Notes: a model not told the origin generated them from the sequence alone. Shown: positions 1 through 8,662, numbered from the stretch's first letter. The stretch is DNA of 64,000 nucleotides from Saccharopolyspora_D taberi (GCF_039534165.1 NZ_BAAAUX010000011.1:62001-126000); one strand, 5' to 3'. Made by a program: numbers and translations.

Positions 1-932
1 GTGAACACCGCCGCGGCGAAGACCATCGCGACCACCGCCACGACGCTGTCGGCGTGCGCGGCGATGCGGGCCCGCTGCTGGTCCAGCCGCGGGTAGTTGA
101 CGATCAGCGCCAGCCCGGTGCCGATCATGAACAGCACCGCGATCGGCAGCACGCCGATGATCAGCGCGGTCAGCAGCGCCACGGTCAGCCCGGCGTTGAA
201 CCAGAGCAGCTTCGGCCGCAGCGACTCCCGGTCGGGCGCCAGGACGTCGAAGTCGGACGAGCCCCCGGCGCTGCCGCCGGAGCCGGAGCCGCCCCCGCCC
301 ACCAGCGCAGGCGCAGCGGTGCGGAGCCGGGCGCGCTCGCGCAGGCCCAGGACGTAGGCGATCGCGAACACCGCGACGAGCCCGGCGGCCAGGGCCGGGA
401 TCATCGGCACGAACAGCTCCTGCGGGTCCAGCCGCAGCGCGCTGGCCGCGCGGGCGGCCGGGCCGCCCCAGGGCACCACGTTGAGCACCGCGTTGGTCAT
501 GCACGCCAGGCCGGTCATCAGCACCGGGCTGACGCCGAGCTTGCGGTAGATCGGCAGCAGCGCCGAGACGGTGATCATGAACGTGGTGGTGCCGTCGCCG
601 TCCAGCGACACCACGGCCACCAGCAGCACCGTGCCCAGGATCAGCCGCAGCGGGTCGTTGCGGGTCAGCCGGACCACCCCGCGCGCGATCGGGTCGAACA
701 GCCCGGCGTCGATCATGATGCCGAAGTACAGGATCGCGAACAGCAGCATCGCCGCGGTCGGGGCGACCGAGGTGATCCCCTCGGTGATCATGTCGCCGAG
801 GCCCAGGGCGAAGCCGCCGAGCACCGCGAAGGCCACCGGGACCACGATCAGCGACACCATCGGTGAGAGCCGCTTGCTCATCACCAGGTAGAGGAAGACC
901 GTCACCATGCACAAACCGAGCAGCGCGATCAA
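1..932 (-). CDS. CitMHS-family citrate-metal symporter (3' end outside window)
   Basis: Polytopic membrane transporter, predicted to import metal-complexed citrate or a similar tricarboxylate with protons. Reading from a TTG at 932, the protein opens with hydrophobic helices and carries family-typical stretches such as 'PTAAMLLFAILYFGIMIDAG', 'VVSLDGDGTTTFMITV' and 'NVVPWGGPAARAA'. A Gly/Ser-rich cytoplasmic loop follows near residue 210. A strong ribosome site (AGGAGGA) lies 4 nt before the TTG, which decides the start. The last codons are missing at the window edge (about 310 codons seen; family about 430-450). It diverges from a CitA/CitB-type two-component pair, the usual arrangement for citrate-induced uptake. 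The family call is firm; the exact substrate is inferred. Confidence 0.85.
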   Translation of the reverse strand, partial: MIALLGLCMVTVFLYLVMSKRLSPMVSLIVVPVAFAVLGGFALGLGDMITEGITSVAPTAAMLLFAILYFGIMIDAGLFDPIARGVVRLTRNDPLRLILGTVLLVAVVSLDGDGTTTFMITVSALLPIYRKLGVSPVLMTGLACMTNAVLNVVPWGGPAARAASALRLDPQELFVPMIPALAAGLVAVFAIAYVLGLRERARLRTAAPALVGGGGSGSGGSAGGSSDFDVLAPDRESLRPKLLWFNAGLTVALLTALIIGVLPIAVLFMIGTGLALIVNYPRLDQQRARIAAHADSVVAVVAMVFAAAVF

Positions 933-998
933 CGCGTCCTCCTCTCCTGGCGGACCGAGTGGCCCGCGTTACAACGGCGTTTCGTTTGGCGGAACCGT

Positions 999-1016
999 AG
1001 GTGACCCCGTTCACCT
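999..1016. promoter_or_regulatory. Inverted repeat in citM/two-component divergent promoter
   Basis: AGGTGA, six bases (CCCCGT), then TCACCT: a perfect 6-6-6 inverted repeat within the 195-bp region between the divergent transporter and sensor-kinase genes. It is a reasonable binding site for the adjacent CitB-type response regulator, but nothing beyond symmetry and position supports this. Confidence 0.35.
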
Positions 1017-1127
1017 TGACGAGGGTTGTCGACGTTGTCCGCCTATCCCGCGTTGCCGACGTTCTGCGCGTTTTGCTCGCGGGCACCCGGGCGGCGCCGG
1101 GACCCGCCCGGTCCTTACAGTCGACGC

Positions 1128-2726
1128 ATGTCACGCCGCCCGATGCGGTTCGCGCGGCAGGCCCTGGCCTTCCAGATCGGACTGGTCGCCCTGGTGACCG
1201 CGATCGGTTTCGTGCTCGTCGCTTCGCTGCTCGACCGCACGCTCGTCGACCAGTACGGCCAGCGCGCCGTCGGGGTCGCCCGCGCGGTCGCCGCCGACGC
1301 CGGGCTCGCCGACGCGGTGGCCCGCGGTGACCTCGCGACGGTCCGGGAGACCGCCGAGCGCACCCGGGCGGCCACCGGCGCGCTGTTCGTCGTGGTCGCC
1401 GACCGCGCGGGCATCCGGCTCGCGCACCCGGACCCGGACCGGGTCGGCGAACCGGTGAGCACCGACCCGAGCTGGGTGCTGGCCGGGCACGAGGTCGTCG
1501 ACGTGCAGCGCGGCACCCTCGGCCTCTCGGCGCGCGGGAAGGTGCCGCTGCGGACCGCCGACGGCACGATCGTGGGCCAGGTCAGCATCGGTTTCGACGA
1601 CGAGCACATCCACACCGCGTTCCTCCGGCTGGCTGGGACCGCCGCGGCGTTCACCGGCGGGGCGCTGGTGGTCGGCGTCGCCGGGGCGGGCTGGCTGACC
1701 CGGCTGCTCAAGCGCCGGACGCTGGGCCTGGAGCCGCAGGAGCTCGCGGAGCTGGTGCGGCAGCGCGAAGCGGTGCTTTACGGCATCGGCGAAGGCGTGC
1801 TCGCGGTCGACGCGGACGGGCGCGTCTCGGTGCGCAACCGCGAGGCCGAGCGGCTGCTGGACACCACCATCGAGGTCGGTGCTCCGGCCGGGTCGCTGGA
1901 CATCCCGGCGAGGCTGCGCGACGTGCTCGCCGACCGGAAGCCCGCGGACAACCTCATCACCGTCGCCGGGGACCGGGTCCTGGTGGTCAACCACCGCTCG
2001 GTGGTCCGCGACGGCATCGACCTGGGCGGCGTGCTCACCCTGCGCGACCGCACCGACCTCGAAGCGCTGAGCCGGGAGCTGGACTCGGTGCGGGGCATGA
2101 CCGACACGCTGCGCGCGCAGCGGCACGAGTTCACCAACCGGCTGCACACCCTGTCCGGGCTGCTCCAGACCGGGCGGCACCAGGAGGCCGTCGAGTACGT
2201 GCAGGCGCTGTCGAGCGGTTCGGTCGCCGGCCTCGGCCCGGCGGCCGAGTCGGTGCGCGACCCGTACCTGGTGGCGTTCCTGTCGGCGAAGAAGGCGGGC
2301 GCGGTGGAGAAGGGCGTCGAGCTGGAGCTGGGCGAGACGAGCTGGGTGCCCGCACCGGTCGTCGCGCCGGTCGAGGTCATGACCGTCGTGGGCAACCTGG
2401 TGGACAACGCGATCGACGCGGCGAGGCTGGGCGCGGCGCGGCCGGCCCGCGTGGAGGTGGACCTGCTGGCCGACGGGACCGCGCTGCACGTGTCCGTGGT
2501 GGACACCGGCGACGGGGTGCCGGAGGCGCTGCGGGAGGAGATCTTCACCGAGGGCGTGTCGTCGAAGGGCGGCCAGGGCCGCGGGCTCGGGCTCGCGCTG
2601 TGCCGCCAGGCCGCGCGCGGCCTCGGTGGCGACGTGCGGTTGGTCGACTCCGCGGAGGGCGGAGCGGTGTTCGTCGCGGAGCTGCCGGGGGTGCTCGGGA
2701 CCGCGGATCGGGAGGCTGAGCTGTGA
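1128..2726 (+). CDS. CitA/DcuS-family sensor histidine kinase
   Basis: Membrane sensor kinase, 532 aa, for an external organic acid, probably citrate given the divergent CitMHS transporter. Order: N-terminal transmembrane helix (about 14-34), extracytoplasmic PAS-like sensor domain (about 40-165), second transmembrane helix (about 172-195), a cytoplasmic PAS domain (about 215-320), the dimerisation/phosphoacceptor segment 'QRHEFTNRLH' with the likely phosphorylated His333, and a C-terminal HATPase with N-box 'GNLVDNAIDAA' and G-box 'GRGLGLAL'. The ATG at 1128 was chosen because it begins the first hydrophobic segment; an in-frame upstream start exists but lacks transporter-like or sensor sequence. 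The stop overlaps the GTG of the partner regulator by 4 nt (GTGA), so the two are translationally coupled. Confidence 0.9.
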   Translation: MSRRPMRFARQALAFQIGLVALVTAIGFVLVASLLDRTLVDQYGQRAVGVARAVAADAGLADAVARGDLATVRETAERTRAATGALFVVVADRAGIRLAHPDPDRVGEPVSTDPSWVLAGHEVVDVQRGTLGLSARGKVPLRTADGTIVGQVSIGFDDEHIHTAFLRLAGTAAAFTGGALVVGVAGAGWLTRLLKRRTLGLEPQELAELVRQREAVLYGIGEGVLAVDADGRVSVRNREAERLLDTTIEVGAPAGSLDIPARLRDVLADRKPADNLITVAGDRVLVVNHRSVVRDGIDLGGVLTLRDRTDLEALSRELDSVRGMTDTLRAQRHEFTNRLHTLSGLLQTGRHQEAVEYVQALSSGSVAGLGPAAESVRDPYLVAFLSAKKAGAVEKGVELELGETSWVPAPVVAPVEVMTVVGNLVDNAIDAARLGAARPARVEVDLLADGTALHVSVVDTGDGVPEALREEIFTEGVSSKGGQGRGLGLALCRQAARGLGGDVRLVDSAEGGAVFVAELPGVLGTADREAEL

Positions 2727-3385
2727 TCGGTGTTGTCGTGGTCGAGGACGACTTCCGGGTGGCGCAGGTGCATGCCGAGTTCACCGAGCGGGTGCCCGGG
2801 TTCCGCGTGGTCGGCACCGCGAACACCGCGGCGCGGGCGCTGGAACTGATCGCCCAGCACAACCCGGACCTGGTGCTGCTGGACAACTACCTGCCCGACC
2901 GCCCGGGGGTCGCGCTCCTGGCCGAGCTCGGCACCGACGCGATCATGCTCACGGCGGCCACCGACCCGGCCACGGTCCGCGCGGCGCTCGCGGCGGGAGC
3001 GCTGAACTACCTCGTCAAGCCGTTCACCGCGGAACAGCTCGCGGACCGGCTGACCGCCTACGCCCGCTACCAGGCGCGGCTCCCGATCACCGGCGCGGCG
3101 GTCGACCAGGACGAGATCGACCGCGCGATGCGCCTGCTGCACGACGGAGACCGCCCCGCGGCCCCGAAAGGCCAGTCCACCCTGACCGCCCAGCTCGTCC
3201 TCGATGCCCTGCGCCGAGGCGGTCAAGCGCGCTCGGCGGCCGAAATCGCGGAGGAGCTGGGAATCGCGCGTGCCACCGCGCAGCGGTACCTGGCCGCGCT
3301 CGCCCAGGACGGCAGGGCGCGCATGACGTTGCGGTACGGGGCGAGCGGCCGCCCGGAGCACCAGTACGAGACGACAGCGCGTTGA
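2723..3385 (+). CDS. CitB/DcuR-family response regulator
   Basis: 220-aa cytoplasmic response regulator, partner of the preceding kinase. The receiver domain has the acidic pair 'VEDD', phosphoacceptor Asp54 in 'VLLDNYLPD', the Thr in 'MLTAAT' and Lys in 'LVKPF'. The C-terminal half carries a helix-turn-helix of the CitB type ('SAAEIAEELGIARATAQRYL') rather than a LuxR or OmpR domain. GTG start at 2723 overlaps the kinase stop. It is expected to activate the divergent CitMHS transporter gene. It ends 15 nt from the oppositely oriented sialidase gene. Confidence 0.9.
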   Translation: MIGVVVVEDDFRVAQVHAEFTERVPGFRVVGTANTAARALELIAQHNPDLVLLDNYLPDRPGVALLAELGTDAIMLTAATDPATVRAALAAGALNYLVKPFTAEQLADRLTAYARYQARLPITGAAVDQDEIDRAMRLLHDGDRPAAPKGQSTLTAQLVLDALRRGGQARSAAEIAEELGIARATAQRYLAALAQDGRARMTLRYGASGRPEHQYETTAR

Positions 3386-3400
3386 GGGGCGTCAACCAGC

Positions 3401-4885
3401 TCAACCGCAGTGCTCGAACGGACTCTCGTACGCCGCAGAACCCACGGCCCCACCCCACCTCACGCAGACACCCGGAGCGGAAGCGACCACCGGCCCGGCG
3501 AAGTAGGAGAACTCCCCGGAATCAGTCTTGCGCGCGGCACCTTGAACTTCCAGGAAAGCCGAAGTGGGCGAAGGCGTCCCGACCGAAGAAGCCTTCGTCG
3601 TGACAACGCAGTTGGTCCCGTTCGAGGCGTTGTAGGACAGGTGAACGGTCCCAGCCGTCCCGAGCGGTTCCGAGTCGATGACCCGATAAGCGCTCCCGCA
3701 CACCGGCGCGCCCAGGTCGGACTCGGTGATCACCGACCACCGGATGGTCTCGTTCGCGTTCCCGGCAGGACCCGCCTCGTACAACACCCCGGCCGAGGAA
3801 GGGCTCAACCCCACCATGTCGGAGTAGGCCGCGTCCTGGCCCCAGACCAGAAGCCCCTGCGGCTTGGTCGTCCAGTTCCCGCCCTCGTCGAACGACGAAC
3901 TGACCACCAGCTCCCTGCGTCTGTCGCAAGTGGACGGAGCGGCGAACAGCACCCGGTTGTACCGGCCACCCTGATCGGTCGCGCTCATCCGCAACGTCGA
4001 CGCCTGCACGATCGGGGTGATCAGGTCCGGCTCGTACCCGAACCGCGAGGAGAACGTCGCGCCGCCGTCGGAACTGATCGCGCGCAGCCGGTTGCGGGTC
4101 CCGCCTTCGAGGCACTTGTTGGCGTTGTTGGCCTGGTTGCGCGCGGCGGCGTAGATCCGGCCGTCGTTGAGCTCGACCAGGCTGATCTCCTGCGGCAGGA
4201 TCGCGCTGGTGCTGCTGGTGTCGGTCGCCCCTCGCTTCCAGGTCACGCCCTGGTCGTCGCTGTGGATGATGGCGCCGGAGTTCTGCCCGTCGACGGTGTA
4301 GTTGATCCCGGCCACCAGCCGCCCCGCGTGCGCGCCCCGGGTCAGCACCACGCCGTGCGACGGGCCGGTCGCCAGCCATCCGGGCGCGGTGGCGAATCCG
4401 AGCTCCTGCGTCAGCACCTTCGGCACGGTCCAGGTGGCGCCGTTGTCGTCGCTGTGCTGCACGCGCGGAACCCGCCCGCAGGCCGGGTTCCGGACGCACT
4501 GCATGGTCGACAGCAGCACGATCCGCCCGGTGGAAGGGATGACGATCGGCGCGGGATTCCCCTTCGTGTCACCGAAACCTCGGATGACGACCTGCGGGGC
4601 GCTCCAGGTCTGGCCGCCGTTGGTCGAGCGCTTCATCACCAGGTCGATGTCACCGGCGTCGTTGCAGAACGTCGCGCCGCCCTTGCGGCCCTCGGCGAAC
4701 GCGAGCAGATCACCGTTGTTCGCCCGCACCACCGCCGGGATCCGGTAGCAGTCGTAGCCGTCGGTCCGCTCCTTGAACACCACGGTGCTCCCGATCGCCG
4801 CGTGCGCCGGCCCGGCGCCGACCGTCACCGCGATCGCCGACACCGCCGCCAGCACCACCGCCGCGATCCTGCTCGCCATCCCCAT
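3401..4885 (-). CDS. Secreted exo-alpha-sialidase (GH33-like, BNR repeats)
   Basis: 494-aa secreted glycosidase expected to release terminal sialic acids. An N-terminal signal peptide (hydrophobic 'AAVVLAAVSAIAVTV', AHA-A cleavage site near residue 28) leads into the Arg-triad motif 'YRIPAVV' and five Asp-box repeats (STNGGQTW, SDDNGATW, SDDQGVTW, SSDGGATF, SFDEGGNW) of a six-bladed beta-propeller. The ATG at 4885 has GGAGGAG six bases upstream and starts directly at the signal peptide; the longer upstream reading frame is discarded. No carbohydrate-binding domain is obvious at the C-terminus. Sialidase versus another neuraminidase-fold enzyme cannot be settled by eye, but the RIP motif and Asp boxes favour sialidase. 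Confidence 0.88.
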   Translation of the reverse strand: MGMASRIAAVVLAAVSAIAVTVGAGPAHAAIGSTVVFKERTDGYDCYRIPAVVRANNGDLLAFAEGRKGGATFCNDAGDIDLVMKRSTNGGQTWSAPQVVIRGFGDTKGNPAPIVIPSTGRIVLLSTMQCVRNPACGRVPRVQHSDDNGATWTVPKVLTQELGFATAPGWLATGPSHGVVLTRGAHAGRLVAGINYTVDGQNSGAIIHSDDQGVTWKRGATDTSSTSAILPQEISLVELNDGRIYAAARNQANNANKCLEGGTRNRLRAISSDGGATFSSRFGYEPDLITPIVQASTLRMSATDQGGRYNRVLFAAPSTCDRRRELVVSSSFDEGGNWTTKPQGLLVWGQDAAYSDMVGLSPSSAGVLYEAGPAGNANETIRWSVITESDLGAPVCGSAYRVIDSEPLGTAGTVHLSYNASNGTNCVVTTKASSVGTPSPTSAFLEVQGAARKTDSGEFSYFAGPVVASAPGVCVRWGGAVGSAAYESPFEHCG

Positions 4886-5208
4886 GTGCGGCTCCTCCGC
4901 GTCAGCCGCGCTGGACCCAGCGGGGCGGATGCATTCTGGTCCGTCCAGCGCCGTTTCCGCCATATCCGCGAGCCGGTTGTTCATCTTCCGCATGGCTGAC
5001 GTTCGAAACTCGTGCTCCATACGGCTCCGGCTGCTGGCCCGCTCGGACCTCCCCACCCGGTGGGCCGCCGCGGAACCCCACCGCCGCGGGAGGGGTGGGC
5101 TCCGCCGGGTTTACGGGTGCGCGCACCCTCGATGCCCTACCTGTCGCCGCTGACACTGTTCCACCTCGGTCCGGACTCGGGCCGAGCACGTGGAAACAGG
5201 TGACAGCG

Positions 5209-5574
5209 ATGAGAAAAACGATCAGCGCCTTGGGCATCGCGTGCGCGTGCTGCCTGAGCGTCGTGGCCATTCCCGCCGCGGCGACGGCCGTGCCGGAGCA
5301 ATCCGCGCCGGCCGCGACGGCGCCGGACCAGGCGGACCGCGCGGGCTGCTCCCGGCTCAAGAAGAAGACCGGGTACGGCGGGTGGGTCCGCTACCACTGC
5401 GCGCCGAGCTGGCCGGACGGCCACGCGGCCTGGGTCAAGTGCCGGTCCTTCGGTGACGGCCAGGTCAAGACCGTGACGCGGGAGGGCAACCGCACCAACG
5501 GCGGCAACACCTTCGCGCACTGCATGCCCAACGAGAAGCTCCACTTCTGGGGCTACCACGTCGTGCCGGGCTGA
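5209..5574 (+). CDS. Small secreted cysteine-containing protein, unknown function
   Basis: 121 aa with an N-terminal signal peptide ('ISALGIACACCLSVVAIPAA', Ala-rich cleavage region) and a mature part of roughly 85 residues that is basic and Trp/His-containing. Four cysteines ('AGCSRL', 'YHCAPSW', 'VKCRSF', 'AHCMPN') could form two disulfides. ATG at 5209 has AGGTGA seven bases upstream. No family was recognised; it resembles small exported actinobacterial proteins annotated as hypothetical. It stands alone and is closed by a strong hairpin. Confidence 0.75.
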   Translation: MRKTISALGIACACCLSVVAIPAAATAVPEQSAPAATAPDQADRAGCSRLKKKTGYGGWVRYHCAPSWPDGHAAWVKCRSFGDGQVKTVTREGNRTNGGNTFAHCMPNEKLHFWGYHVVPG

Positions 5575-5581
5575 CGATCGC

Positions 5582-5615
5582 CGCCGGTGCGGCGCCGCCG
5601 CGCGCCGCACCGGCG
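5582..5615 (+). terminator. Hairpin terminator after the small secreted protein
   Basis: Perfect 14-bp stem (CGCCGGTGCGGCGC pairing with 5602-5615) around a 6-nt loop, starting 7 nt after the stop codon. There is no T-tract, as is common for GC-rich actinomycete terminators. Confidence 0.7.
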
Positions 5616-5684
5616 ACGCCGGAGCCCGCCGCACTCCCCGGTAACATCCGCCGGGCAGGTGACGACGGTGGACGGGAATTCCGG

Positions 5685-6839
5685 GTGGGACAGGCACATC
5701 GCGCGGGCGTGGAGCGGGTCGCGGAGCAGGGCGTCCGCTTCGAGCGGCTGCTCGACGAGCACTCGCAGGTGCTCACGCTGCTCGACGACACCGCCGCGCT
5801 GCGCGGGCTGGCGCAGCGGATCCGCGAGGAGTGCGGCGCGCACATCGGCCTGGCCGGGCCGGTCGAGTCCGAACGGCTGCTGGTGCTGCGGCAGTGGAAC
5901 GGCACCTGGGCGACTGGCCTGCACGACCTGCACGTCCCCATGGGCCTCGGGCTCGGCGGCAAGTGCTTCGCCGAGCTGCGGCCGGTGTGGGTCGACGACT
6001 ACTGCGCCTCGGAGCTGATCACCCACGACTTCGACGGCCCGATCTCGGCCGACGGGATCCGCACCATGATGGCGGTGCCGATGATCCGCGCCGGGCGGGT
6101 GCACGGCGTGGTGTACGCGGCGATGCGCGAGGTCACCGACTTCAGCGGGCGCCAGCTCGACGCCGCCGTCGCGGTCGCCGACAGCGGCGGCCTGGCGCTG
6201 CAGACGGCGAGCGCGGCGCGCCGTCAGCGCGAGACCGCGGCGGCCACCGAGCGGCGCCGGATCGCCTCGGCGCTGCACGACTCGGTGGGGGCGCAGCTGT
6301 TCCGCCTCGGCGCCGAGCTGCGCGACCTGCGCGAACACGCCCGGACCGAGGGAGCCGCGCTGCTGGACCGGCTGATCCTGCTGGAGGACCAGCTCGCCCA
6401 GACCGCCTCGGCGTTCCGCGAGTCCGTGCACGCCCTGGACCACGACGAGCCTGCCGGCGGCCTCGCGGCGACCCTGTCCAGCGACTGCGCCGCGTTCCAG
6501 CGCCGCACCGGAACGACCGCGCAGGCGGTGGAGATCGGCACCCTGCCGGACTGCGACCCGCACCGCTCGCGGGTGCTCATCGCCGCCGCCCGCGAGGCGC
6601 TGCTCAACGTCGAGAAGCACGCCAACGCGCGCTCGGTGCTGATCAGCCTGATCGCGCTGGACGACGGGCTCACCGTGTCCATCGCCGACGACGGCGACGG
6701 CTGGAAGCACCAGGACGGCGGCAACGGCATCGGGCTGCGCACCACGACCGACCGGGTCGAGGAGCTCGGCGGCACGCTGTCGGTGGTGGCCAACGAGGAC
6801 GGTGGGCTCACCGTGCGCGTCTGGGTTCCGCTGTCTTGA
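5685..6839 (+). CDS. GAF-domain histidine kinase (NarL-partner type)
   Basis: 384-aa soluble sensor kinase. An N-terminal GAF domain (about 30-175) is followed by a HisKA_3 dimerisation domain with phosphoacceptor His198 in 'IASALHDSVGAQLF', then a compact HATPase domain with 'NVEKHAN' and 'GNGIGLRTT'. No transmembrane segment is seen, so it senses a cytoplasmic signal; the ligand cannot be read from sequence. The GTG at 5685 is the first usable start in frame and has only a weak upstream purine stretch. The stop overlaps the TTG start of the response regulator by 3 nt. Confidence 0.85.
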   Translation: MGQAHRAGVERVAEQGVRFERLLDEHSQVLTLLDDTAALRGLAQRIREECGAHIGLAGPVESERLLVLRQWNGTWATGLHDLHVPMGLGLGGKCFAELRPVWVDDYCASELITHDFDGPISADGIRTMMAVPMIRAGRVHGVVYAAMREVTDFSGRQLDAAVAVADSGGLALQTASAARRQRETAAATERRRIASALHDSVGAQLFRLGAELRDLREHARTEGAALLDRLILLEDQLAQTASAFRESVHALDHDEPAGGLAATLSSDCAAFQRRTGTTAQAVEIGTLPDCDPHRSRVLIAAAREALLNVEKHANARSVLISLIALDDGLTVSIADDGDGWKHQDGGNGIGLRTTTDRVEELGGTLSVVANEDGGLTVRVWVPLS

Positions 6840-7465
6840 CCGACGAGATCCGCCTCGCGGTCGTCGACGACCATCCCGTGGTCGTCGACGGCGTCCGCCT
6901 GCTGCTGCGGGACGATCCGGCGATCCGGGTCGTCGGCAGCGCGAGCACCGCGGCCGACGCGGTGCGGCTGGCCGCCCGGGTCCGGCCGCACGTGATCCTG
7001 CTCGACCTGCGGCTGCCGGACGCGATGGCCAGCGAGATCGTCGGCCCGCTGCGCTCGGCCGCCCCGGCGACGCGGATCGTGGTGTTCACCGCCTACCGCG
7101 ACCACGCCGCGTTGCAGGCGACGCTGGACGCCGGGGTCGACGGCTGCCTGCTCAAGGACGCGGGCGCGACCGACCTCGTCTCGGCCGTGCGCCAGGCCGC
7201 GCACGGCATCGCGATCTTCGACCCGCGCATCGGCGACCGGGCCGCACCCCGGATGCGTTCGCGGCTGCACGACACCGGGCTGACCCGCCGCGAGTACGAC
7301 GTGCTCCGCCACGCCGCGGCGGGCCGCACCAACCCCGAGATCGCCGAGCAGCTGGGCCTGACCCGGCACACCGTCACCGGCTACCTGCGCAACGCGATGC
7401 GCAAGCTCAACGCCCGCAACCGGATCGAGCTGATCTCCAAGGCCGCCCAGTCCGGTCTGCTCTGA
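6836..7465 (+). CDS. NarL/LuxR-family response regulator
   Basis: 209 aa. Receiver domain with 'VVDDHP', phosphoacceptor Asp57 ('ILLDLRLPD'), Thr in 'VFTAY' and Lys in 'LLKDAG', then a LuxR-type helix-turn-helix ('LTRREYDVLRHAAAGRTNPE' followed by 'IAEQLGLTRHTVTGYLRNAM'). The only sensible start is the TTG at 6836 that overlaps the kinase stop (TTGA); it places the acidic pair at the usual distance from the N-terminus. The pair forms one two-component system with unknown target genes. Confidence 0.88.
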   Translation: MTDEIRLAVVDDHPVVVDGVRLLLRDDPAIRVVGSASTAADAVRLAARVRPHVILLDLRLPDAMASEIVGPLRSAAPATRIVVFTAYRDHAALQATLDAGVDGCLLKDAGATDLVSAVRQAAHGIAIFDPRIGDRAAPRMRSRLHDTGLTRREYDVLRHAAAGRTNPEIAEQLGLTRHTVTGYLRNAMRKLNARNRIELISKAAQSGLL

Positions 7466-7504
7466 ACACCGCACGGTCCGCGCTGAACGCCGGGCGCCCG
7501 CAAA

Positions 7505-7522
7505 CCCCCACAACTATGGGGG
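7505..7522 (+). terminator. Possible terminator hairpin downstream of the NarL regulator
   Basis: CCCCCA, six bases, TGGGGG, 40 nt after the regulator stop. The stem is short and no T-tract follows, so this is only a candidate. The rest of 7466-7653 shows no gene. Confidence 0.3.
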
Positions 7523-7653
7523 GCGGTTGTGCGGTCTACGTCTCACACCTTCGTGCAGCCGATCGAGGGACGTGACGTTTTCCCAGTTCAAAGCGGGGAA
7601 GGCGACGTGGCCCGCCGCTCGCGCGCGGCACGCCGACTGGACAGTGATCTTCC

Positions 7654-7737
7654 GTGAACAAGATGAACATGCTCATCGTCATCGTCGTCGGAGTCCTCGC
7701 GGTCGCCCTGTTGCTCGTCGCCGTCTCCCTCGGATGA
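7654..7737 (+). CDS. 27-aa hydrophobic membrane peptide (candidate small ORF)
   Basis: GTG at 7654 (or ATG at 7663) opens a frame of 27 codons encoding a short Lys-containing N-terminus and one uninterrupted hydrophobic helix ('LIVIVVGVLAVALLLVAVSL'), ending Gly-stop. All but one of the codons in the helix end in G or C, as in real genes here. A strong hairpin follows 15 nt after the stop. No clear ribosome site precedes it, so translation is unproven. It would be a single-pass membrane peptide of unknown role. Confidence 0.45.
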   Translation: MNKMNMLIVIVVGVLAVALLLVAVSLG

Positions 7738-7752
7738 CCCCGGTCGATGCCG

Positions 7753-7780
7753 CGCTTGCAGGACCGGTGTCCTGCAAGCG
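7753..7780. terminator. Bidirectional hairpin terminator
   Basis: Twelve-base-pair perfect stem (arms 7753-7764 and 7769-7780, centred on GCTTGCAGGAC) with a CGGT loop. It lies between the small membrane ORF and the stop codon of the convergent SDR gene and can serve both. Confidence 0.75.
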
Positions 7781-7783
7781 GCA

Positions 7784-8578
7784 TCAGATCCCGTCCAGCA
7801 ACTCCAGCGTGCGGTCGTGCAGCCGTGCCGCCGCGCGGCGGTCGAACGAGACGCCGTGCACGTCGATCCGGCGGTCCCGCACGAACGCGCTCAGCGGCTC
7901 GGCGGGCGGGTCGTCGATCCGTTCCACGATCGGCCAGACGGCCGTTTCCACCGGTGTCGCGGACCGCTTCATCGCCTCGACGTGCGCGGCGGTCGGCCCG
8001 TCGTACTCCCCGGAGAAGCTGGTCGCCACGACGCCGGGGTGGAACAGCACGTACCGGGTCCGGTCCGCCCGCTCGGCGAAGGAGACCCCGAGCAGGTCGT
8101 TGAGCTTGCCCGCCTGGGTCATCGCCGCGGCGCCGTCGTAGTCGCGCGTCGAGCCGAGGTCGTCCCAGCGGACCGCCGACAGGTCCGCGCCCGGCCCGGC
8201 GACGTTCATGACGACCGGGTTCGCCGCCTTCTCCAGCGATCCGGAAAGCCCGTGGCTGAGCAGGAACCGGCTCAGATAGAACAGCGCGAAGTTGTGCTCG
8301 AAGCCCTCGGCGGTCTCGCGCCGCGCCGACAGGTAGTGCCGGGCGCACAGAACCAGCACGTCCAGCTCCGGGAACCGCGCTTCGACCTCCGCGACGACGG
8401 CCCGGTTCTCCCGGACCAGGCTCAGGTCCGCGGCCAGGAAGCCGGTCCCGAACTCCTTGCCCTTCTCCGGATCCCGGCCGACAACGAGGACGTTGTCCCC
8501 GCGCTCCAGATGCGCCAGCGCGAGCGCCCGGCCGATCCCGTCGGTCCCGCCGGTGATCACCACGTTCTTTGGACTCAT
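7784..8578 (-). CDS. Divergent short-chain dehydrogenase/reductase homologue
   Basis: 264-aa Rossmann-fold protein. The cofactor motif 'ITGGTDGIGRAL' is intact near the N-terminus, so NAD(P) binding is likely. The canonical active site is not: where classical SDRs show NNAG it has 'LVLCARH', and in the YxxxK region it reads 'MTQAGKLND', with no Tyr four residues before the Lys. It may therefore be a degenerate or non-classical member. ATG at 8578. It diverges from a TetR gene across an 84-bp gap holding a palindrome, so it is probably the regulator's target. Confidence 0.8.
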   Translation of the reverse strand: MSPKNVVITGGTDGIGRALALAHLERGDNVLVVGRDPEKGKEFGTGFLAADLSLVRENRAVVAEVEARFPELDVLVLCARHYLSARRETAEGFEHNFALFYLSRFLLSHGLSGSLEKAANPVVMNVAGPGADLSAVRWDDLGSTRDYDGAAAMTQAGKLNDLLGVSFAERADRTRYVLFHPGVVATSFSGEYDGPTAAHVEAMKRSATPVETAVWPIVERIDDPPAEPLSAFVRDRRIDVHGVSFDRRAAARLHDRTLELLDGI

Positions 8579-8594
8579 GAGTTCAAAATACTGA

Positions 8595-8610
8595 TATAGC
8601 GAGTTCTATA
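8595..8610. promoter_or_regulatory. Candidate TetR operator (TATAG-N6-CTATA)
   Basis: Perfect 5-bp arms separated by CGAGTT in the short AT-rich stretch between divergent SDR and TetR starts. Its position, 17 nt before the SDR start and 52 nt before the regulator start, fits an autoregulatory site overlapping the promoters. Confidence 0.5.
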
Positions 8611-8662
8611 CAACCGGGTCCACCTGGTTGTCCCGGCGCGGCCAATCCGTAAGATCCGGCGC

